The notes under the pieces were generated by a model that did not search any database, had not been told where the DNA came from, and saw nothing but the letters and a program-made list of their open reading frames with translations. From Sphingobacterium sp. UBA7855 (GTDB lineage Bacteria > Bacteroidota > Bacteroidia > Sphingobacteriales > Sphingobacteriaceae), in assembly GCA_002500745.1 (NCBI GenBank), contig DLST01000018.1, forward strand, positions 567,838-631,837: 64,000 nt of DNA. The letters run 5' to 3'. How positions within the stretch are numbered: position 1 is the first letter of the stretch; each line of letters starts with the position of its first letter. This document shows, in pieces, positions 1 to 7,435 of the stretch. The translations under genes and the position numbers were made by a program.

Positions 1-87
1 GTAAAGACCCTTTTTTATGTTTTGCCTTTCGTCTCTCGACAAGTTATAGCGTTTAATTACGATGTCATGCCGGTAGCCTCAGTTTAA
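1..87 (+). CDS. Possible C-terminal end of an unidentified protein (partial)
   Basis: Frame 1 of the + strand is open from the first base to a TAA at 85-87, giving 28 residues that end in NYDVMPVASV. The residues are hydrophobic with a few aromatics, as at the end of a membrane or beta-strand protein, but I do not recognise the family. It would be convergent with ybeY. A random frame stays open this long fairly often, so this is a weak call. Confidence 0.3.
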   Translation, partial: VKTLFYVLPFVSRQVIAFNYDVMPVASV

Positions 88-105
88 AAAGCCGCGTAGA
101 AATCT

Positions 106-534
106 TTAAAAGTTTCTTTTACCAAGATACTCATCCTCTTTGGCGGTCATCTTGGCTTTATCTGCCGGTTTTTTATCAGGATAACCGCACAGGTGCATGA
201 CACCATGAATAATAACCCGGTGAAGCTCGTCACGCACATCAACCTTAAACTTTTCAGCATTCTCCTGAATACGCTCCACACTAATAAAAATATCGCCGGC
301 GATGGTGTCATCATATTCGGAAGAATCAAAAGTAACGATATCAGTATAGGTGTCGTGATTTAAATATTGCTTATTGATTTCAAGCAAGTAAGCATCCGAG
401 CAAAGGATAAAGCTCAATTCGCCAACACGTTTAAATCCTTCTCCTTTGATGGCATCAGCAATCCATTGGCGAATCTTTCCCTTTTCTTTTAATTTGAAAT
501 CCGTATCCTCGGTAAAAAATAATATGCTCTTCAT
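106..534 (-). CDS. ybeY: Endoribonuclease YbeY (16S rRNA maturation)
   Basis: YbeY is a small metal-dependent RNase used in 16S rRNA 3' end maturation and ribosome quality control. The 142-residue length fits the family. The metal motif is HGVMHLCGYPD (H110, H114, D120): the first two histidines are present, while the third ligand of the usual HxxxHxxxxxH pattern is aspartate. The conserved upstream block with YTDIVTFD and AGDIFIS is also there (about residues 63-85). ruvX lies 48 bp upstream on the same strand, so the two could be co-transcribed. Family assignment is firm; the effect of the His-to-Asp change is not known from sequence. Confidence 0.93.
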   Translation of the reverse strand: MKSILFFTEDTDFKLKEKGKIRQWIADAIKGEGFKRVGELSFILCSDAYLLEINKQYLNHDTYTDIVTFDSSEYDDTIAGDIFISVERIQENAEKFKVDVRDELHRVIIHGVMHLCGYPDKKPADKAKMTAKEDEYLGKRNF

Positions 535-582
535 CCTTCTATTTTTTATTCATTCTTGTTTGACGTATTAGTCGTTGTGTAT

Positions 583-996
583 CTAAAAATTGCGGCTATC
601 CATGTAGCTTTGCAAAATGATTGTTGCAGACACGGTATCAATCAACCCTTTCTGTTGACGGTCCTTCTTTTTTTTCCCACTTTGCGCGATCGCCGCAGAA
701 GCCATTTTAGAAGTAAAACGCTCATCTATTTCAGCGACAGCAATGGCTGGATAAGTCTTTTTCAGTTTTCGAATAAAACCGACGACATGCTGTGCGGATT
801 CAGAGTCGGTACCATCCAACTGACGCGGCTTGCCGACAACAAAAGTTTCTACCTGCTCTGTCTGTAAATACGCTGCTAGAAATGTCCAGATATCCTCCGG
901 ATGTACAGTCGTCAATGCCGTCGCAATAATTTGCATTGGATCGGTCACTGCAACCCCTATTCGTTTCGTACCGTAATCAAATGCCATCAGTCTCAT
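583..996 (-). CDS. ruvX: Putative pre-16S rRNA nuclease / Holliday junction resolvase-like RuvX (YqgF)
   Basis: RNase H-fold nuclease of the YqgF family, 137 residues from the chosen start. The N-terminal motif MAFDYGTKRIGVAVTD holds the first catalytic Asp (D7); VGKPRQLDG and the later EIDERFTS block carry the other expected acidic residues. I chose the ATG at 996 because the upstream in-frame ATG at 1023 overlaps a -7-like element on the minus strand (TACTTTTG at 1013-1020) and adds residues not seen in the family. With ybeY next to it, a shared role in 16S rRNA processing is plausible. Confidence 0.9.
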   Translation of the reverse strand: MRLMAFDYGTKRIGVAVTDPMQIIATALTTVHPEDIWTFLAAYLQTEQVETFVVGKPRQLDGTDSESAQHVVGFIRKLKKTYPAIAVAEIDERFTSKMASAAIAQSGKKKKDRQQKGLIDTVSATIILQSYMDSRNF

Positions 997-1136
997 GGAT
1001 ATGTTTTTTTTACAAAAGTACAATTTAGATATGAGTATTGGGAGATATATGCATGAAGTTCCATTTATACGTTAACAAAATCGGATTAAATTACTTACAC
1101 TAAAATAACATTCTTATGTGTCCTATTTAATTCCAC

Positions 1137-1224
1137 GTTTACTTAGGTTTAGTTTAGGGTTTAGTTAGGGTTAGTTTAGGTATAGTATAGGTAAAACCTA
1201 AGCAAACCCTAACTAAAATCTAAC
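1137..1224. repeat. Array of degenerate 11-bp units, five in one orientation and three inverted
   Basis: Units start every 11 bp: GTTTACTTAGG, TTTAGTTTAGG, GTTTAGTTAGG, GTTAGTTTAGG, TATAGTATAGG (1137-1191), then TAAAACCTAAG, CAAACCCTAAC, TAAAATCTAAC (1192-1224). The last three are the reverse complement type of the first five, so the array can fold into an imperfect hairpin. It sits in the 630-bp gap between divergent ruvX and the DUF1684-deformylase gene. The rest of the gap (997-1136, 1225-1626) holds no convincing gene. Confidence 0.85.
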
Positions 1225-1626
1225 TTATAGCCATACAAATCCTAAGGTAATGTAGAAACATACAGATCTTTATTATACCAGTATATACCTCATCAAATCC
1301 CAATGACGATTTTAGGCTTGGAGACATCGATCTTGAGAGCGAAATTGACTCACTGGGCAAATGATCACAGCTATTGCATGGAAATGGATAGTTGAATACG
1401 TCAAATTTCAACTCATTAAGATTGGGCACAACGGTGTTAAACAATGAAAAACAACGTTTTGAATAGTCGAAATCAAGTAATAACTTTGATTGTCGATTTT
1501 GCTACGACAAAAGATATTGATTTTTGAAACTATAATCTCTTCCTTTACGCTTAGTCAAATTCTAATGTTGGCAAGAAGTGGCACAGTATTAAATCATAAA
1601 AATCGGACAGAAAGATATTTAAACAA

Positions 1627-2853
1627 ATGAAAAGAACACTTGTCGCCAGTTTCCTGTTGGCCTTATGCTTAAATACGCATGCACAAACTAAATACGAGCA
1701 ATACATTACCACTCTTCGTGAAGAAAAAGCCGCTGAATTGGCGAAAGAACAATATGGTCCATTGAAATCAGATCAAGTGGCATTTTTGGATTACTTTCCT
1801 GTAGACGTCAGCTACAAAGTCAAGGGCAAAATTGATGTTCTGTTTGATGAACCAGTTTTTCGGATGCCGACCTACGACGGCACAAGCAATGAATACAAAA
1901 GATACGGAATCATAACATTTATCCTTCAAGGTAAAAAACGTGTACTGAATGTCTACCAAAGCGTCGCATTATTTCAAAACCCAGCATACAAAAAGCATTT
2001 ATTTTTGCCATTTCTAGATTTAACAAATGGCCAGGAAAGTTATAGTGGTGGCCGATATATTGATCTATCCACAGAAGATATAAAAGGAGACAACGTTGAG
2101 ATAGATTTTAACCAAGCATATAACCCCTATTGCGCTTATAGTAACGGTTACCGTTGTCCGGTTCCCCCAGTTGAAAACAATTTAGAAACAAAAATTATGG
2201 CAGGAGAAAAAGCATTTCAAAAGTCAAAAAACGAAAGGCCGGTCAATCTTAATGCAGGCCAGGAATTCAGTGCTGCCGACAAGAAAATCATTTCATCTGG
2301 AGGTGAAAATGCAATTCTTCGTGTATTGCAGACAACGGACGAAAAAGATCTGAAAGTTTTAAAAGCGACAAGCACTGATCTCAAATACAACGACCCATTG
2401 ATTGAATCACTTTCCAAAAGAATGTTTGCGACGGTACGTGATCCCAATCACCCTGGAGTAGGCATCGCTGCGCCACAAATCGGTATAAATAAAAATCTAA
2501 TCTGGGTACAGCGATTTGACAAACCAGATCAACCTTTTGAGTTCTATATCAATCCTAAAATTCTATGGCGCTCCAAATTAAAACGTACGGGTGCCGAAGG
2601 TTGCCTTTCTATTCCTAACCGTAAAGAAGACGTATTGAGGAGTTACGCGATCCGCTTGCAATACATCAATAAAGAAGGGAAAGTGATCGAAGAAAATATC
2701 GAAGGCTTTACTGCTGTTATTTTTCAACACGAAACCGATCATCTCTTCGGCATCTTGTTTCCGGATCGACTTGAGGAGCAAAGTAAAGAAGTATACTCAC
2801 CATTAAATGATAAGATTGAGTTTTCTATCAAGCCCAGCACATTGATGCCGTAA
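1627..2853 (+). CDS. Exported DUF1684 / peptide deformylase fusion protein
   Basis: 408 residues. A signal peptide (about residues 1-19, ending NTHAQ) precedes a DUF1684 region (about 25-195) with its typical YNPYCAY...CPVPPVENN block. From about residue 220 to 395 comes a peptide deformylase domain with all three signature motifs intact: GVGIAAPQIG (about 275-284), EGCLSIP (about 322-328) and the metal motif QHETDHLFG (about 366-374). Peptide deformylases remove formyl from the N-terminal methionine of new proteins in the cytoplasm, so an export signal on an apparently active one is odd. The gene stands alone, ending at a terminator shared with convergent asd. Substrate and role are unknown. 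Confidence 0.85.
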   Translation: MKRTLVASFLLALCLNTHAQTKYEQYITTLREEKAAELAKEQYGPLKSDQVAFLDYFPVDVSYKVKGKIDVLFDEPVFRMPTYDGTSNEYKRYGIITFILQGKKRVLNVYQSVALFQNPAYKKHLFLPFLDLTNGQESYSGGRYIDLSTEDIKGDNVEIDFNQAYNPYCAYSNGYRCPVPPVENNLETKIMAGEKAFQKSKNERPVNLNAGQEFSAADKKIISSGGENAILRVLQTTDEKDLKVLKATSTDLKYNDPLIESLSKRMFATVRDPNHPGVGIAAPQIGINKNLIWVQRFDKPDQPFEFYINPKILWRSKLKRTGAEGCLSIPNRKEDVLRSYAIRLQYINKEGKVIEENIEGFTAVIFQHETDHLFGILFPDRLEEQSKEVYSPLNDKIEFSIKPSTLMP

Positions 2854-2917
2854 ACTTTTAGGACACGATTCAGAGTCAACAAGTAAGTGCACTAAATTAT
2901 TAAACGTTTATAAAAAA

Positions 2918-2947
2918 GAGCCCCCATGAACGTAATCATGAGGGCTC
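2918..2947. terminator. Hairpin terminator between the deformylase fusion and asd
   Basis: Near-perfect inverted repeat GAGCCCCCATGA / TCATGAGGGCTC with one mismatch and a 6-base loop. It lies between two convergent genes, with an A run on its left side (T run on the minus strand), so it probably serves both directions, most clearly asd. Confidence 0.75.
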
Positions 2948-2973
2948 CATATTTATTATGGAATCTACTTGAG

Positions 2974-3963
2974 TTAGATCAATCCTTTTTCAGCTAATAA
3001 CTCGGCTACTTGGACTGCGTTGGTTGCAGCACCTTTACGTAAGTTATCCGCTACTACCCACATATTAAGGGTATTAGGTTGAGATTCATCACGACGTATA
3101 CGTCCAACAAAAACTTCATCTCTACCATGTGCATCTTTCGGCATCGGATATTGGAGTGAAGATGGGTCGTCAACAACAATACAACCACTTTGTGCCGCTA
3201 AAGCTGCACGTACATCATTCAAATCAAAGTCATTTTCAAATTCGATATTCAACGACTCAGAGTGTCCACCCATTACAGGAATGCGCACTGTCGTTGCAGT
3301 GACTTTAATAGAATCATCACGCATGATTTTATTTGTTTCAAGAATCATTTTCATCTCCTCTTTTGTATAGCCGTTTTCTTGGAAAACATCAATATGAGGG
3401 ATTACATTGAGATCAATCTGATAAGGATAAGCTTTCTCACCATCTTTTCCGGCACGCTCATCCATTAATTGGTTGACGGCTTTTACACCCGTACCTGTCA
3501 CAGATTGGTAAGTCGAAACTACCACACGCTTAATTTTATATTTATCGTGTAATGGCTTCAATGCCACTACCATTTGTATCGTCGAACAGTTTGGATTTGC
3601 AATAATCTTGTCGTCAGCAGATAACACATCACCGTTTACTTCCGGAACCACCAGTTTTTTTGTAGGATCCATACGCCAAGCCGAAGAATTGTCGATCACC
3701 GTAATTCCAGCTTCAGCAAATTTAGGCGCAAATTCTTTCGATGTATCACCGCCAGCGGAAAACAAAGCAACATCAGGTTTCAAAGCAATAGCCTCAGATG
3801 GAGTCACCACCTTATACTTCTTTCCCTTGAATTCAATTTCCTTACCCTTGCTACGCTCTGAAGCTACTGGAATTAATTCTGTTACTGGGAAATTTCGCGC
3901 CGCCAACACGGTTAGCATTTCAGTACCTACAAGGCCTGTTGCGCCGACTACTGCCACTTTCAT
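2974..3963 (-). CDS. asd: Aspartate-semialdehyde dehydrogenase
   Basis: Converts aspartyl-4-phosphate to aspartate semialdehyde with NADPH, the branch point to lysine/diaminopimelate, threonine and methionine. The 329 residues start with the nucleotide-binding GATGLVG; the catalytic cysteine is C126 in NPNCSTIQ. The substrate-binding block with PVMGGHSES follows near residue 230. Monocistronic by layout, divergent from the L-threonine dehydrogenase gene across a 574-bp gap. Both genes belong to threonine metabolism, but I see no shared regulatory site. Confidence 0.96.
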   Translation of the reverse strand: MKVAVVGATGLVGTEMLTVLAARNFPVTELIPVASERSKGKEIEFKGKKYKVVTPSEAIALKPDVALFSAGGDTSKEFAPKFAEAGITVIDNSSAWRMDPTKKLVVPEVNGDVLSADDKIIANPNCSTIQMVVALKPLHDKYKIKRVVVSTYQSVTGTGVKAVNQLMDERAGKDGEKAYPYQIDLNVIPHIDVFQENGYTKEEMKMILETNKIMRDDSIKVTATTVRIPVMGGHSESLNIEFENDFDLNDVRAALAAQSGCIVVDDPSSLQYPMPKDAHGRDEVFVGRIRRDESQPNTLNMWVVADNLRKGAATNAVQVAELLAEKGLI

Positions 3964-4332
3964 TTTTGTCTGTGTTTAAATTGTGTATATAAAATTTGTT
4001 ATTTGATTTTGTTTTAGTTGATTCTCGAAGAATGAATTCTTCAAATTTAAAAAATATTCAGCAATTTCACTATTAAAATAACAAAATATTAGTCCCTCTA
4101 CTAAAAATGTCACAACATTTAGAGTTTATTGGCGCTAATTGCCTAAGAACGATCTCTACATCACGTACCAGCCGATAAAATTTAATATTAAAGCAATTCA
4201 AAAAAAGTAAAAATTTTCGCTGCTTATTCAAAAAAAAAGAACAAACGATTGAAACAGTTTAAAATCTCATAAAAACAGCCCCAAGAGTCTATAAATTAAC
4301 GTTTTTTACACACATCATCCAGCATCTAACAG

Positions 4333-4362
4333 TTGATAGATACTGAAAAGCCTTTATATTTG
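4333..4362 (+). promoter_or_regulatory. Bacteroidota-type promoter upstream of the L-threonine dehydrogenase gene
   Basis: TTG at 4333-4335 and TATATTTG at 4355-4362, separated by 19 bp, match the Bacteroidota -33/-7 consensus. Transcription would begin near 4368, leaving a leader of about 170 nt before the start codon at 4538. The remainder of the gap from 3964 to 4332 is AT-rich and shows no gene. Confidence 0.7.
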
Positions 4363-4537
4363 CATCATAAACCGCCATGGTTGAAATTTCATTTTCATTA
4401 CACGATGAAACGTAAATTATGTCAGGCTAGATCCTGTCCTAATCGATGGGAACAAATGAGCGGAGCGATTCCTTTATACTGTTGAGCATGGACACTCAAG
4501 ATGGTAAAAGTAGTAGCTTCATAAATTAAACTTACAA
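4363..4537 (+). other. Long structured 5' leader of the L-threonine dehydrogenase gene
   Basis: The leader can form a long-range helix TGTCC (4435-4439) with GGACA (4490-4494), enclosing AATCG (4441-4445) with CGATT (4466-4470). GGACA also falls in the loop of a local hairpin, TTGAG (4482-4486) with CTCAA (4495-4499). The helices are short and were found by eye. I match it to no known riboswitch class. Confidence 0.35.
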
Positions 4538-5485
4538 ATGAAAGAAAGCATTATTATCATTGGTGCAAATGGCCAGATCGGCACTGAATTAGCTATCGCA
4601 TTGCGCAAAAAGTTTGGTGCAGAGAATGTTGTAACCACTGACATTAGAGAACCACAGATTAAAAGCCCTGACGAAAATTTCGAAATCGCTAATGTTCTTG
4701 ACAAAAATGGACTTGAGAAATTATTTCAACAATATAAACCTACTCAAGTATACCTACTAGCGGCTATGCTTTCGGCTACAGGAGAGAAGTACCCTGAAAA
4801 AGCTTGGGAATTGAATATGAATGGCTTATTAAATGTTCTTGATTTAGCTGTGAGCTATAAAGTTTCGAAGATATTTTGGCCAAGCTCAATTGCCGTTTTC
4901 GGACCGCATTCTCCAAAAAATAATACCGAACAATATTGTGTAATGGATCCAAACACAATTTATGGTATCAGCAAACTTGCAGGCGAGCGCCTCATAGAAT
5001 GGTATCAAGAACACCGTGGTCTTGATATTCGCAGCCTCCGTTATCCTGGCATCATTTCTTGGAAAACTGAACCAGGAGGTGGTACAACGGATTATGCGGT
5101 AGACATTTTTTATGAAGCATTAAAAACCGGTTCCTATGCTTGCTTCCTATCTGAAAACACAGCATTACCGATGTTGTACATGGAGGACGCCATTCGGGGT
5201 ACACTCGAATTAATGGATGCACCAAAAGAAAGACTAAGCATTCGCCACAGTTATAATCTTGGAGGTATCACATTTACTCCAAAAGAACTTGCACAAGAAA
5301 TTAAAAAAATTCTTCCTAATTTTGCAATCTCTTACGTAGAGAACGATCCGAGACAACAGATTGCCGATTCATGGCCTGCTAGTCTAGATGACTCCTATGC
5401 AAGAAAAGACTGGAATTGGACGCCAGAATTTGACATCCAAAAGATGACGGTCGACATGATTGAAAATCTTAAAAACAAAATATAA
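4538..5485 (+). CDS. SDR-type L-threonine 3-dehydrogenase / NAD-dependent epimerase family
   Basis: 315-residue extended short-chain dehydrogenase. The NAD-binding glycine motif GANGQIG is at residues 9-15 and the catalytic YGISK pair is Y142/K146. The block with RYPGIISWK and PGGGTTDYAVDIFYEA (about 168-190) is typical of the UDP-galactose-4-epimerase-like L-threonine dehydrogenases known from Flavobacterium and related bacteria, which oxidise threonine to 2-amino-3-ketobutyrate. A sugar-nucleotide epimerase is the alternative but fits less well. A yebC-family gene follows after 2 bp, so the two are likely one transcript ending at the terminator near 6250. Confidence 0.82.
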   Translation: MKESIIIIGANGQIGTELAIALRKKFGAENVVTTDIREPQIKSPDENFEIANVLDKNGLEKLFQQYKPTQVYLLAAMLSATGEKYPEKAWELNMNGLLNVLDLAVSYKVSKIFWPSSIAVFGPHSPKNNTEQYCVMDPNTIYGISKLAGERLIEWYQEHRGLDIRSLRYPGIISWKTEPGGGTTDYAVDIFYEALKTGSYACFLSENTALPMLYMEDAIRGTLELMDAPKERLSIRHSYNLGGITFTPKELAQEIKKILPNFAISYVENDPRQQIADSWPASLDDSYARKDWNWTPEFDIQKMTVDMIENLKNKI

Positions 5486-5487
5486 CA

Positions 5488-6213
5488 ATGGGAAGAGCTT
5501 TCGAATTCAGAAAAGAGCGGAAATTCAAACGCTGGGCCAAAATGGCCGTTCAATTTACACGTTTAGGTAAAGAAATCGCTATGGCGGTTAAAGAAAGCGG
5601 CCCTCATCCCGAAACCAACTCGAGACTTCGTACAGCAATACACAATGCCAAGGCTGTTAATATGCCCAAGGATCGTATTGAAGCTGCAATCAAACGTGCT
5701 TCAGAGAAAGATTCCAAGGGTTATGAAGAATATGTATACGAAGGCTATGGCCCTCATGGTGTACCTGTTTTAATTGAAACTGCGACAGATAACACCAACC
5801 GCACCGTAGGAAACATCCGCAGCTATTTTACGAAAGCAGGTGGTTCACTAGGAAAAACAGGATCACTGGATTTTATTTTCAACCGCAAATCCATTTTCCG
5901 TTTTGCTGCAACAGAAGAACTGGACTTAGAAGAGTTGGAATTAGAGTTGATCGACGGAGGCTTGGAAGAATTGTATATAGAAGCTGATGAAGAGGGTAAT
6001 GATGTTGCAGTTGTTCAAACTTCTTTTGAAGACTTTGGTAATATGCAAAAATTACTGGAAGAGAAAGGAATTGAGGTGAAATCTGCGAAATTGGAACGCA
6101 TCGCCTTATCGCATTCAGATATTACCGAAGAACAAGCAGCGGATGTCTTAAAGATGATCGATAAAATCGAAGAAGATGATGATGTTCAAGCTGTATACCA
6201 TAATATGGCATAG
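5488..6213 (+). CDS. YebC/PmpR (TACO1) family regulatory protein
   Basis: 241 residues with the family's N-terminal block GRAFEFRKERKFKRWAKMA, the NMPKDRIEAAIKRA segment (about 58-72) and the YEGYGPHGVPVLIE segment (about 87-100). YebC proteins are described as DNA-binding regulators or as factors that help ribosomes through difficult stretches; sequence does not decide between these. It starts 2 bp after the dehydrogenase stop codon and is followed by a clear terminator. Confidence 0.93.
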   Translation: MGRAFEFRKERKFKRWAKMAVQFTRLGKEIAMAVKESGPHPETNSRLRTAIHNAKAVNMPKDRIEAAIKRASEKDSKGYEEYVYEGYGPHGVPVLIETATDNTNRTVGNIRSYFTKAGGSLGKTGSLDFIFNRKSIFRFAATEELDLEELELELIDGGLEELYIEADEEGNDVAVVQTSFEDFGNMQKLLEEKGIEVKSAKLERIALSHSDITEEQAADVLKMIDKIEEDDDVQAVYHNMA

Positions 6214-6234
6214 TTAAGTAATCTATCAAATAAT

Positions 6235-6260
6235 AAAAAAGAGCGCTAGTCGCTCTTTTT
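6235..6260 (+). terminator. Rho-independent terminator after the yebC-family gene
   Basis: GAGCG / CGCTC hairpin with a 5-base loop, preceded by an A run and followed by six Ts, 20 bp after the stop codon. Confidence 0.85.
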
Positions 6261-6297
6261 TATTTAAAACCCCACCCAGCACCGTCAGAAAAATTAC

Positions 6298-6305
6298 TAC
6301 ATTTG
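6298..6305 (+). promoter_or_regulatory. -7 promoter element (TACATTTG) for the repeat protein gene
   Basis: TACATTTG matches TAnnTTTG, 28 bp before the start codon at 6334 and just after the preceding terminator. I see no clear TTG at the -33 position. Confidence 0.45.
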
Positions 6306-6333
6306 TAATAGACTAAATCAAACTCGTATCAGA

Positions 6334-7371
6334 ATGACTTTTGAAGAATTTTTCATAAAAAAGAAAATTGATTTAAAAGCTTTACAAGCTGCAGATAAAC
6401 CTTTATTTGAAGAGTTTAAAGCGCATTATTCTGCTATGGGGGAAAAGAGTTTTGACCACAGCAAAAAGTTTTGGTTCAATAAACTCCGAAAAAGTTTCCA
6501 TCTAGCAGAGGAGGAAACTGTCATTGCAAAACCTATTGTAAAGCAGGTTATCACTGATACAGCATCCGAGACCTCCAGTATTCATACCGCAAAACCAGCA
6601 GGCTTTAAACCGCGATTCAAGGCTCCGTCTACAGCCGTAGAAGATGAAATCAACGCAACATCCAAAAAGGAAATAACTGATTCAGCGGAATCCACTCCTG
6701 ATTCAATACCGACAGGATTCAAACCGAGGTTCAAAGCAGGAGTTACTAAAGCTCCTGACGCAGCCGCAAACACATCTGTACCAGAAGAAAAAGCCGACGA
6801 GGCAATAACAGCCGCTCCAAAACCCACAGGCTTCAAACCAAGGTTCAAAGCTGGAGTAACAAAAACGGAATCTTCTGAACAGGCAAAACTGCCCGATACG
6901 AAAGACGAAATTAAGCTAGATAACAGCGTAAAAACTGAACCTGAAAACAGCAGCACAGAAACACAGGAATCCGCTGCCAGTAAACCCACGGGCTTCAAAC
7001 CAAGGTTCAAAGCTGGCATAACAAAAACGGAAACTTCTGAACAGACACAACTGCCCGATACGAAAGACGAAATTAAGTTAGATAACAGCGTAAAGACCGA
7101 ACCTGAAAACAGCAGCACAGAAACACAGGAATCCGCTGCAAGTAAACCCACGGGCTTCAAACCGAGGTTCAAAGCTGGCATAACCAAAACGGAAACTTCT
7201 GAACAGACACAGCTGCCCGATACGAAAGACGAAATTAAGTTAGATAACAGCGTAAAAGCTGAACCTGAAAACAACAGCACAGAAACACAGGAACCCGCTG
7301 CCAGTAAACCCACAGGCTTCAAACCGAGGTTCAAAGCTGGCGTAACAAAAATTGACAAAAAGGAAGAATAA
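6334..7371 (+). CDS. Unknown protein with six GFKPRFKAG-type repeats
   Basis: 345 residues with no signal peptide or membrane segment. The first 60 residues (FEEFFIKKKIDLKAL ... FWFNKLRKSFHL) look like a folded helical domain. The rest is Ser/Thr/Glu/Lys-rich linker with six copies of a PxGFKPRFKA motif, followed by G[VI]TK in five of them. The last three repeats are nearly identical 54-residue units. Basic-aromatic motifs on flexible linkers suggest repeated binding to a partner, nucleic acid or membrane, but this is inference. Likely cytoplasmic. It has its own -7 element and precedes the DeoR-type regulator by 64 bp. I do not recognise the family. Confidence 0.8.
   Translation: MTFEEFFIKKKIDLKALQAADKPLFEEFKAHYSAMGEKSFDHSKKFWFNKLRKSFHLAEEETVIAKPIVKQVITDTASETSSIHTAKPAGFKPRFKAPSTAVEDEINATSKKEITDSAESTPDSIPTGFKPRFKAGVTKAPDAAANTSVPEEKADEAITAAPKPTGFKPRFKAGVTKTESSEQAKLPDTKDEIKLDNSVKTEPENSSTETQESAASKPTGFKPRFKAGITKTETSEQTQLPDTKDEIKLDNSVKTEPENSSTETQESAASKPTGFKPRFKAGITKTETSEQTQLPDTKDEIKLDNSVKAEPENNSTETQEPAASKPTGFKPRFKAGVTKIDKKEE
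6865..7350 (+). repeat. Three in-frame 162-bp tandem repeats inside the GFKPRFKAG protein gene
   Basis: Units at 6865-7026, 7027-7188 and 7189-7350, each 54 codons. Units 2 and 3 differ at only a few bases, so duplication is recent and copy number may vary between strains. The repeats also keep a long reverse frame open, which is an artefact. Confidence 0.9.
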
Positions 7372-7435
7372 TTTTCACTACATTTAGACTGATTTTTTTA
7401 ATTATTTTTAAATTCCGATTAAAAACCAAAGACCA

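Noticed and set aside
1140..1230. Telomere-like TTAGGG repeats
   Set aside because: The short TTAGGG-like runs come from an 11-bp unit in a bacterial intergenic gap; the period is 11, not 6, and ordinary genes lie on both sides.
1220..1444. 74-codon minus-strand frame in the gap before the deformylase fusion
   Set aside because: It starts inside the 11-bp array, has no promoter or recognisable protein features, and stops at no feature boundary.
6582..7358. 258-codon open frame on the minus strand opposite the GFKPRFKAG protein
   Set aside because: It exists because the 162-bp repeats lack stops in that frame; its product is itself a repeat of hydrophobic segments with no promoter and no family likeness, whereas the + strand frame has a -7 element and a sensible N-terminal domain.
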